A stretch of DNA of 14,092 bases from CAZEAP01 sp964510315. Lineage in GTDB: Bacteria; Planctomycetota; Brocadiia; SM23-32. The stretch covers positions 1 through 14,092 of the forward strand of contig CAZEAP010000048.1 of assembly GCA_964510315.1 (NCBI GenBank). The letters run 5' to 3'. Positions within the stretch are counted from its first letter, which is position 1, and the number at the start of each line of letters is the position of its first letter. This document shows, in pieces, positions 9,049 through 14,092 of the stretch. The translations under genes were made by a program, and so were the position numbers. The notes under the pieces are model-generated. The model saw nothing but the letters and a program-made list of their open reading frames with translations, did not search any database and had not been told where the DNA came from.

Positions 9049-10506
9049 ATGCGCATTCTTTACTACGACATCGATACGCTGAGACCCGATCATCTGGGCT
9101 GCTACGGCTATCACCGGGAGACCTCGCCCAATATCGACCGCATCGCCCGGCAGGGAACGGTCTTCACCAACTACTACGCCAGCGATGCGCCGTGCCTGCC
9201 CTCGCGGGCGGCGCTTTTCCTCGGCCGGCCGGGCATCCACACCGGAGTGGTGGACCACGGGGGCATTGCCGCCGATCCCTACATCATCGGGGAGGACCGC
9301 CAGTTCCGCTGGCAGCACCGGTGGCACTCCTGGCCGATGGCGATGGGTAAGTGCGGATTCTACCCGGTCAGCGTCAGCCCATTCGGCGAGCGTCACAGCG
9401 CCTGGTGGTTCTGCTCCGGCTGGCGAGAGATGTACAATCCCGGCAAGGGCGGCGGCGAGAGGGCCGACGAGGTGGTGCCCTACGCCCTGGACTGGATCCA
9501 GCGCCGCGGTGAGGAGGAGGACTGGTTCCTGCACGTCAACGTGTGGGACCCCCACACCAGCTACCGCACGCCGGAGGACTACGGCTTCCCCTTCGCCGAC
9601 GAGCCCCTGGAGGGGTGGATGACAGAGGAGCGAATCCGCCGGGACTTCGAGGGGTTCGGCCCCCACAGCGCGCAGGACCTGGCCAACATCGGCGCCGGCC
9701 GGGAAGGCCCGCGAGTAGTGCCCCAGGTCCGCGACCTGGATGACTATCGCAAGTGGATCAACGGCTACGACACCGGCATCCTCTACGCCGACGACTACTT
9801 CGGCCGGATCGTTGACGCCCTTGAGGCAAAGGGCATACTGGACGACACGGCCATCATCATCAGTTCCGACCACGGGGAGAACCAGGGCGAACTCAACATC
9901 TACGGCGACCACCACACGGCCGACTACATCACCAGCCGCGTTCCCCTGATCGTCCGCTGGCCGGGCGCCGAGGGCGGACGGGTGGACGAAGGGCTGCACT
10001 ACAATTACGACCTCCCGCCCACCCTGATGGACCTGCTGGACGGGGAGTGCCCCGCCCGCTGGGATGGACGCTCCTTCGCCGGTGCGCTTTCCGGCGAGGA
10101 GACCGGCCGGGACTCCCTGGTGGTCGGCAACTGCGCGTGGAGCTGCCAGCGGAGCGTCCGTTGGGGTCCCTGGATCCTGCTCCGCACCTACCACAGCGGA
10201 ATGAAGGACTTCCGGCCCTTCATGCTGTTCAACCTGGAGGAAGATCCCCACGAACAGCACGACCTGGCCGAGGAACGCCCTCAGGTCGTCGCCGCCGGCA
10301 GCGCACTGCTGGAGAAGTGGCACGCCGACATGATGGCGACCTCGACAAGAACGGTGGACCCCCTGTGGACCGTCATGGCTCAGGGTGGACCCTACCACAC
10401 GCGGGGCAGCGTCGAGCCATACTGCGAACGCCTCAGGGAAACCGGCCGGGAGGAGGCCGCCGAGTGGCTGGAAGAGCACGACGGCGGTTTCCTGGTGGGC
10501 GGGTAA
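9049..10506 (+). CDS. Sulfatase, Cys-type, predicted cytoplasmic
   Basis: This is an alkaline-phosphatase-superfamily sulfatase of 485 residues that would hydrolyse a sulfate ester; the substrate cannot be read from sequence. The metal-binding start YYDIDTLRPDHLGCYGY contains Asp7 and Asp9. The CLPSR signature has Cys49, which must be oxidised to formylglycine for activity. The second metal-binding site is IIISSDHGE (Asp274, His275), followed by GDHHTADYITSRVPLIVRWPG. The C-terminal FNLEEDPHEQHDLAEERP is the usual sulfatase ending. There is no signal peptide, so it is probably cytoplasmic, unlike many secreted polysaccharide sulfatases. GAGGAGG nine bases upstream supports the ATG at 9049 over one at 9025. 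No formylglycine-generating enzyme is encoded nearby. A phosphonate monoester hydrolase or other phosphoesterase of the same superfamily is an alternative. Confidence 0.92.
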   Translation: MRILYYDIDTLRPDHLGCYGYHRETSPNIDRIARQGTVFTNYYASDAPCLPSRAALFLGRPGIHTGVVDHGGIAADPYIIGEDRQFRWQHRWHSWPMAMGKCGFYPVSVSPFGERHSAWWFCSGWREMYNPGKGGGERADEVVPYALDWIQRRGEEEDWFLHVNVWDPHTSYRTPEDYGFPFADEPLEGWMTEERIRRDFEGFGPHSAQDLANIGAGREGPRVVPQVRDLDDYRKWINGYDTGILYADDYFGRIVDALEAKGILDDTAIIISSDHGENQGELNIYGDHHTADYITSRVPLIVRWPGAEGGRVDEGLHYNYDLPPTLMDLLDGECPARWDGRSFAGALSGEETGRDSLVVGNCAWSCQRSVRWGPWILLRTYHSGMKDFRPFMLFNLEEDPHEQHDLAEERPQVVAAGSALLEKWHADMMATSTRTVDPLWTVMAQGGPYHTRGSVEPYCERLRETGREEAAEWLEEHDGGFLVGG

Positions 10507-10547
10507 ATCAGTAACCCTGCTCTCCGCGGCGCAGCCCGGACGGTCCG

Positions 10548-10575
10548 TTGCGTTTGGGACAGAAAAGTCTATGCT
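10548..10575 (+). promoter_or_regulatory. Candidate promoter of the metallophosphoesterase
   Basis: TTGCGT (10548-10553) and TATGCT (10570-10575) are separated by 16 bases, about 45 bases before the start codon. The match is fair, and the 41-base gap from the sulfatase stop leaves room for independent transcription. Confidence 0.4.
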
Positions 10576-10619
10576 ATGGGTGAAGTTTGCGCGGCCCCGT
10601 GAGGCGGCTGGAGGACGGC

Positions 10620-11309
10620 ATGAAAATAGTGGCCATTGCCGACACCCACGGCAGCAGGCGTGCCGTTCAGGATTGTGGCGATGCGCTCTCTGAGGCGGAT
10701 CTGGTTCTCCTCGCCGGAGACCTGACGAACTTCGGGCATCGCCGCGACGCCGCCGATATCCTTCAGACCGTCCGGCAATACAACGGGCGGATACTGGGCG
10801 TCAGCGGCAACTGCGACAGCCCGGACGTAGCCGAATTCCTGGCGCAGGAGGGCGTCAGCCTTCACGGGCGACACGAGGTCCGGGAAGGGGTGGCATTCCT
10901 CGGCGTTGGAGGCTCCCTGCCGGCGCCGACCCATACTCCGAACGAGTTCAGCGACGAGCAGCTCGGCTCGTTCCTGGAGCAGGCAGCCGACGGGCTCGAT
11001 GTCGACCTTCCATGGGTCCTGCTCGCCCATCAGCCGCCGGTCGAGACGACCGCCGACACGGTGCACGGCGGCGAGCACGTCGGCAGCGCCGCGGTCCGTG
11101 CTTTCATCGAGGAGCATCGCCCGCTGGCCTGTTTCACCGGCCACATCCATGAGGGCCGGGGCATGGACACGATCGGTCCGGCCCGGATCATCAACCCGGG
11201 ACCGCTGAAACAGGGCCGATACGCCTTCGCCGAACTGGACGGCGGACTGAGGACGGCCGAGATCCGCACTTTCGGACCCGGCGGGCCGCGACGGACGGCA
11301 GAGCCCTAG
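10620..11309 (+). CDS. Calcineurin-like metallophosphoesterase
   Basis: This 229-residue, probably cytoplasmic, two-metal phosphoesterase has all the family motifs: DTH (Asp8, His10), GDLTNFG (Asp34), GNCD (63-66), LAHQPP with His137, and GHIHEG with His175 and His177. NPGPLKQGR (192-200) is a typical ending. GNCD replaces the commoner GNHD, so the general-acid histidine of that motif is Cys65; this variant is frequent in a subgroup of Icc/YfcE-like proteins. The substrate could be a cyclic nucleotide, another phosphodiester or a nucleotide, and the sequence does not decide. GGAGG five bases upstream sets the start at 10620. The PRPP synthetase follows after 133 bases. Confidence 0.92.
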   Translation: MKIVAIADTHGSRRAVQDCGDALSEADLVLLAGDLTNFGHRRDAADILQTVRQYNGRILGVSGNCDSPDVAEFLAQEGVSLHGRHEVREGVAFLGVGGSLPAPTHTPNEFSDEQLGSFLEQAADGLDVDLPWVLLAHQPPVETTADTVHGGEHVGSAAVRAFIEEHRPLACFTGHIHEGRGMDTIGPARIINPGPLKQGRYAFAELDGGLRTAEIRTFGPGGPRRTAEP

Positions 11310-11325
11310 CCCGATCTGCCTGAAC

Positions 11326-11390
11326 TCGAGGCCGGCGGCGCCATGCGGGGCTGAAGGCTCCCCGCGAGCCTCGAACCCCTGGCCGCCGCC
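11326..11390 (+). promoter_or_regulatory. Structured leader before the PRPP synthetase gene
   Basis: GCGGGG (11345-11350) pairs with CCCCGC (11360-11365). Around it, TCGAGGC (11326-11332) pairs with GCCTCGA (11368-11374). GGCGGCG (11334-11340) can instead pair with CGCCGCC (11384-11390). The last two pairings cross, so the RNA could form a pseudoknot or switch between forms. No T-run follows. It may terminate the upstream gene, control prs, or be chance folding of GC-rich sequence. Confidence 0.35.
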
Positions 11391-11442
11391 CCCTCGCGAC
11401 ACAACAACACATTGTCTCGCAAGCTGAGGAGGGTGACGGAAC

Positions 11443-12561
11443 ATGCCCAAAGCTTCCACTGAGGAACGGAAACTGTTCTTTACCCCGGAGAGGTTTGCGC
11501 AGGAACAGGCCGAACGGATGGAGTCCACCCGGGGGCATCTGCTGATAGCCAGCTGCACGTCGGCCAACTACCTCTCGACCAAAGTGGTGGAACGCTACCG
11601 GGCGCTGCTCTCGGAGGCCGGCAGCGAAGACGACGTGCTGGACCTGAAAGAGGTCGACACCCGCTTCTCGGACACCGAAACACTGGTCCGGCTCGACATG
11701 CACGTGGGTGGCTACGACGTTTTCCTCTTCCAGGCTCTCCTGGACCCCACCTGCCAGTTGAGCATCGATCAGAACTACATGGCGTTCCTCATAGCGGCAC
11801 GCACCTTCCGGGAGCACGGCGCCAGCCACGTCACCGGCGTTCTTCCCTATCTGGCCTACGGCCGGCAGGACAAACCGACCAAGTTCCAAAGGGAACCGTC
11901 CACCGCCAAGCTGATGGCCGACATGAGCATCGAGGCCGGCATCGACAGGATCATCTCCTGGGACCCCCATTGCGGCCAGATTCGCGGTTTTTACGCCCCC
12001 ACCCCCGCCAGCATGCTGGAACCGCTCACGCTGTTCATGGAGGAGTTCGAGGAGTTCGAGAGCCGGGACGACGTCATCGCCGTGGCCCCCGACGTCGGCG
12101 CATCCAAGTTCGTCACCCACTTCGGCAGGCAGTTGGACCTGAAGTGCGCCATCGCCTCCAAATACCGGCCACGCCCCGAGGTGTCGGAGGTCTCGGAGAT
12201 CATCGGCGAGTTTGAGGGCAAAAAGACCGCCATCATCCTGGACGACATGATCAGCGGGGGCGGCACCGTGCACGCCGTCATCACCAACCTGGTCGAGGAG
12301 AACGGCATCGAGGAGGTGTACGTCGGCGTCTCCCACAACCTGTGCCTCCAGGTGGCTCAGGACCGGCTCGTGGAACTGCACGAGGACTACGGCCTCAAGA
12401 AGGTCGTTGTCACCAACAGCATTCCGCAGACGGACGCCTTCCGGGAACTCCCGTTCTTGAAGATCAGGTGTCTCTCGGACGCGGTGGCCCGCACGATCAA
12501 CCGCATCCATTACAATCGCTCGGTCAGCCAGGTCTTCTTCCGGCCCGACATGGGCGCGTAG
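11443..12561 (+). CDS. prs: Divergent ribose-phosphate pyrophosphokinase (PRPP synthetase)
   Basis: The enzyme makes PRPP from ribose 5-phosphate and ATP for nucleotide, histidine and tryptophan synthesis. Family features in order are RFSDTE (74-79), PYLAYGRQDK (135-144) followed by QREPSTAKL, DPHCGQIRGFY (174-184), PDVGASKF (216-223), KYRPRPEVSEV (240-250) and the PRPP loop LDDMISGGGTV with Asp267-Asp268. At 372 residues it is longer than the usual 310-320: about 30 extra N-terminal residues precede the first strand, and there are small additions inside and at the C-terminus. In the ribose-5-phosphate loop the usual Asp-Thr (as in DDMIDTGGT) is Ser271-Gly272, a notable change, although some archaeal enzymes also have Ser at the first position. 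A diverged paralogue with altered regulation or substrate is therefore possible. GAGGAGGG nine bases upstream supports the start. Confidence 0.88.
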   Translation: MPKASTEERKLFFTPERFAQEQAERMESTRGHLLIASCTSANYLSTKVVERYRALLSEAGSEDDVLDLKEVDTRFSDTETLVRLDMHVGGYDVFLFQALLDPTCQLSIDQNYMAFLIAARTFREHGASHVTGVLPYLAYGRQDKPTKFQREPSTAKLMADMSIEAGIDRIISWDPHCGQIRGFYAPTPASMLEPLTLFMEEFEEFESRDDVIAVAPDVGASKFVTHFGRQLDLKCAIASKYRPRPEVSEVSEIIGEFEGKKTAIILDDMISGGGTVHAVITNLVEENGIEEVYVGVSHNLCLQVAQDRLVELHEDYGLKKVVVTNSIPQTDAFRELPFLKIRCLSDAVARTINRIHYNRSVSQVFFRPDMGA

Positions 12562-12584
12562 ACGCCATTGCCAGTGCCGGCGTC
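12561..12584 (+). terminator. Hairpin at the prs stop codon, possible terminator
   Basis: GACGCC (12561-12566) pairs with GGCGTC (12579-12584) around a 12-base loop, starting at the last base of the stop codon. No T-run follows, so this could terminate transcription weakly or protect the mRNA end. Confidence 0.3.
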
Positions 12585-12968
12585 ATCCCCGGTTCGTGCC
12601 AGCCGGCCCGCCCGCAGGCGTGAGCCATTGCCCTGGCCGGTAAAGCCCGCGGAGGGTAACTTTGTTTTGAAAAAGTCCGCTCGCTCACAGGGACATTTAG
12701 GGGATCCCGCCCCCCGGCACGGTACCCTTTCTACGAGCACCACAACGCCCTCACAAGCCAAAACGGTGCTCGCGGCCGGCCCCTTCCGGGATCGCTGTTC
12801 GCCCAGGGCGAGCCCAGGATAAAGCGCCGGAAGGCGCCCACTACGAGCACGACAGCGGCCTTTCCTGCGTGGTTTCATGTCCAGGGTAGCTGCCAGTCCG
12901 GCGAAGTAGGCCCCGGGAGGCGGAGAAATGAGCGGTCAAAACTGGGCCTGATTCAGAACTGAGCCTCG
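12585..12968. other. Intergenic stretch with repeats and inverted repeats, no gene recognised
   Basis: No credible protein lies here on either strand; short Arg/Pro-rich frames at 12568-12822 (+) and 12510-12878 (-) look spurious. An imperfect direct repeat starts at 12731 and at 12841: the first 10 bases, CTACGAGCAC, are identical and 17 of 20 match. The first copy belongs to an inverted repeat, CGAGCACC (12734-12741) with GGTGCTCG (12765-12772). Between the copies, CCTTCCGG (12782-12789) pairs with CCGGAAGG (12827-12834), enclosing an inner hairpin at 12799-12811. An AT-rich tract sits at about 12659-12675. Near the end a tandem pair, AACTGGGCCT (12940-12949) and AACTGAGCCT (12957-12966), lies just before the promoter. 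These could be regulatory sites, an RNA, or remains of a decayed element. Confidence 0.5.
12731..12860. repeat. Imperfect 20-base direct repeat flanking an inverted repeat
   Basis: The copies at 12731-12750 and 12841-12860 share 17 of 20 positions, 110 bases apart, and flank the hairpin 12782-12834. Their origin is unknown. Confidence 0.5.
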
Positions 12969-12998
12969 TTGCACTTCCGGCGGTTGCGATGCTATGAT
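12969..12998 (+). promoter_or_regulatory. Sigma70-type promoter of the cysteine synthase gene
   Basis: TTGCAC (12969-12974) and TATGAT (12993-12998) are separated by 18 bases, so transcription should start near 13005 and give a leader of about 78 bases. The direct repeat AACTGGGCCT/AACTGAGCCT, 17 bases apart, ends two bases before the -35 box, where activators such as LysR-type proteins often bind. Confidence 0.65.
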
Positions 12999-13014
12999 AG
13001 TGGTTTCAAGTAAC

Positions 13015-13056
13015 GCCCGGCGCGAGGGCTCGACCCGCCGTCCAGCGGGGCCGGGC
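13015..13056 (+). promoter_or_regulatory. Structured leader of the cysteine synthase mRNA
   Basis: GCCCGGC (13015-13021) pairs with GCCGGGC (13050-13056), enclosing a stem CCCGC (13034-13038) with GCGGG (13045-13049) and a small hairpin at 13023-13032, which suggests a three-way junction. It lies in the predicted 5' leader, 27 bases before the start codon. It does not match a T-box or SAM riboswitch that I can recognise. Confidence 0.4.
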
Positions 13057-13082
13057 TACCTTCCCCCAAACTGAGAACCACA

Positions 13083-13970
13083 ATGCGCACCGACAACATC
13101 CTGGAACTGATCGGCGACACACCGCTGCTTTCCCTCAAAGGGGAGCGCGTTTTTGCAAAGGCGGAGTTCCTCAACCCCGGCGGGAGCATCAAGGACCGTG
13201 TGGCCGTGGCGATGATCGAAGGGGCGGAAGGGAGGGGCGACCTCCATTCGAACTCCGTCATCGTGGAACCCAGCTCCGGCAACACCGGCATAGGCCTGGC
13301 CCTCGTGGGTCGCCTCAAGGGGTACCGGGTACGCATCGTCATGCCCGCCGGCATGAGCGAGGAACGCAAGAAGCTTATTCGTGCGCTGGGCGCCGAACTG
13401 GTTCTGACCCCCGACGAGGAGGGAATTGCGGGCGCGGTGGACGCGGCCGAGTCCCTCGCGGCTGAGGATCCCCGGGTCTACATGCCGCAGCAGTTCGAAA
13501 ACCCGGATAATCCCCGGGTCCACTATCAGCAGACCGCCCCGGAACTGTGGCGCCAGATGGGCGGGGACATCGATGCCTTCGTGGCCGGCGTCGGCAGCGG
13601 AGGTACCCTTCAGGGAGTGGGCAGGTACCTCCGGGAACACAAGCCCGACGTCCTTCTGGCCGCGGTGGAGCCGAAGAACAGGTCCGCCCTCCTGGGCCAC
13701 GAGCCCGGCCTGCACCAGATACAGGGCATCGGCGACGGATTCGTCCCGGCGGTGCTGGACGTCTCGCTGGTGGACGAAGTGGTGGAGGTCTCCGACGAGG
13801 ACGCCATCGAGACCACCCGCCGCCTGGGGGAGGAGCACGGACTGCTGGTCGGCATCTCCTCCGGGGCGAACGTCTGGGCGGCCCGGCGGATCGCCGAGTC
13901 ACACGGCGGGAACGTCGCCACCGTCCTGCCCGACCGGGCGGAGAGATACTTCAGCACCGCCCTGCTCTGA
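13083..13970 (+). CDS. Cysteine synthase (O-acetylserine sulfhydrylase), PLP-dependent
   Basis: This cytoplasmic enzyme replaces the acetyl (or phospho) group of an activated serine with sulfide to make cysteine. It is a fold-type II PLP protein of 295 residues, slightly shorter than typical CysK (about 310-320) and near CysM. The N-terminus NILELIGDTPLLSL is characteristic. NPGGSIKDR carries the PLP lysine Lys37; SSGNTG (64-69) is the substrate loop; GSGGT (171-175) binds the PLP phosphate; QGIGDGFVP and GISSGANVWAA follow. The ending LPDRAERYFSTALL departs from the usual PDSGERYLST. CysK, CysM and O-phosphoserine-using forms cannot be separated with certainty, so no symbol is given. The ATG at 13083 has only a weak Shine-Dalgarno. 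The gene has its own promoter and structured leader, and no other cys gene is adjacent. Confidence 0.94.
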   Translation: MRTDNILELIGDTPLLSLKGERVFAKAEFLNPGGSIKDRVAVAMIEGAEGRGDLHSNSVIVEPSSGNTGIGLALVGRLKGYRVRIVMPAGMSEERKKLIRALGAELVLTPDEEGIAGAVDAAESLAAEDPRVYMPQQFENPDNPRVHYQQTAPELWRQMGGDIDAFVAGVGSGGTLQGVGRYLREHKPDVLLAAVEPKNRSALLGHEPGLHQIQGIGDGFVPAVLDVSLVDEVVEVSDEDAIETTRRLGEEHGLLVGISSGANVWAARRIAESHGGNVATVLPDRAERYFSTALL

Positions 13971-14008
13971 GGGGGTCGCTGGGCGAACGCCACCTCCGGA
14001 GCCGCCAA

Positions 14009-14044
14009 CCAGGGCTAAAGTTTACGCGCCGCGGCGTGCCCTGG
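14009..14044 (+). terminator. Stem-loop after the cysteine synthase gene
   Basis: CCAGGGC (14009-14015) pairs with GCCCTGG (14038-14044), and ACGC (14024-14027) with GCGT (14034-14037) extends the stem across an 8-base bulge. It begins 38 bases after the stop codon. There is no T-run, so a terminator role is plausible but unproven. Confidence 0.35.
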
Positions 14045-14056
14045 CCTCCATCACAT

Positions 14057-14071
14057 GGCCCCTGCGGGGCC
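14057..14071 (+). terminator. Second, tight hairpin near the window end
   Basis: GGCCCC (14057-14062) pairs with GGGGCC (14066-14071) over a 3-base loop. It follows the preceding stem-loop by 12 bases and is followed by purines rather than Ts. It may form a tandem terminator with that stem or belong to the leader of a gene beyond the window. Confidence 0.3.
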
Positions 14072-14092
14072 GAAAGAGAACGCCGGGGACAA

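Noticed and set aside
9007..10479. A 490-residue minus-strand frame opposite the sulfatase
   Set aside because: The plus strand carries all sulfatase motifs over the same bases, and the antisense product looks like nothing known.
11191..12510. A 439-residue minus-strand frame opposite prs
   Set aside because: It is a shadow of the PRPP synthetase, whose motifs are all on the plus strand.
12731..12860. CRISPR array
   Set aside because: There are only two imperfect repeat copies 110 bases apart, with no regular spacers and no cas genes.
12510..12878. A 122-codon minus-strand frame in the gap after prs
   Set aside because: It overlaps the prs end, is Arg/Gly-rich and covers the hairpins and repeats; it shows no family motif.
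12562..13082. T-box or SAM riboswitch before the cysteine synthase gene
   Set aside because: The T-box sequence AGGGTGGNACCGCG and the SAM riboswitch core were not found.

Overview
This window is a GC-rich piece of a bacterial chromosome that reads as core-metabolism housekeeping. Nearly every gene is on the + strand; the one clear minus-strand gene is a small YjbQ-family protein. No rRNA, tRNA, CRISPR array, transposase or phage gene was found. The + strand genes have recognisable sigma70-type promoters, and several genes have clear Shine-Dalgarno sequences. The host is most simply an uncultured GC-rich bacterium. A cytoplasmic sulfatase, a human-type adenylosuccinate lyase and lineage-specific protein insertions would fit Planctomycetota-, Armatimonadota- or related candidate-phylum genomes, but that placement is a low-confidence inference.

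Layout. Positions 1-447 hold no convincing gene but form a series of GC-rich hairpins, possibly a structured RNA or a long leader, ahead of ppdK (448-3288, pyruvate phosphate dikinase with an unusual coiled-coil insertion). A hairpin and a near-consensus promoter then start a compact unit: a predicted lipoprotein (3423-4037), tsaB (4034-4735, overlapping by 4 bases) and a universal stress protein (4762-5232). A second strong promoter at 5270-5298 starts the unit pyrE (5350-5880), purB (5930-7378) and an unrecognised membrane-anchored protein (7417-8508). That last gene converges on, and overlaps by 26 bases, the minus-strand YjbQ gene (8483-8896). YjbQ and a sulfatase (9049-10506) diverge from a 152-base region in which candidate -35 boxes for both directions lie five bases apart. 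A metallophosphoesterase (10620-11309) and a divergent PRPP synthetase (11443-12561) follow. A 521-base gap (12562-13082) with repeats, inverted repeats, a strong promoter and a structured leader precedes a cysteine synthase (13083-13970). The last 122 bases hold two hairpins.

How the genes fit together. PRPP synthetase makes the substrate of PyrE, and PurB acts in purine synthesis, so nucleotide production is a theme from about 5.3 to 12.6 kb. PPDK interconverts pyruvate and phosphoenolpyruvate, and cysteine synthase completes sulfur assimilation. No new multi-gene system is evident. The most interesting leads are the PPDK insertion, the altered ribose-phosphate loop of the PRPP synthetase, the unrecognised membrane protein in the nucleotide operon, and the structured non-coding regions at 1-240, 11326-11390 and 12562-13082.
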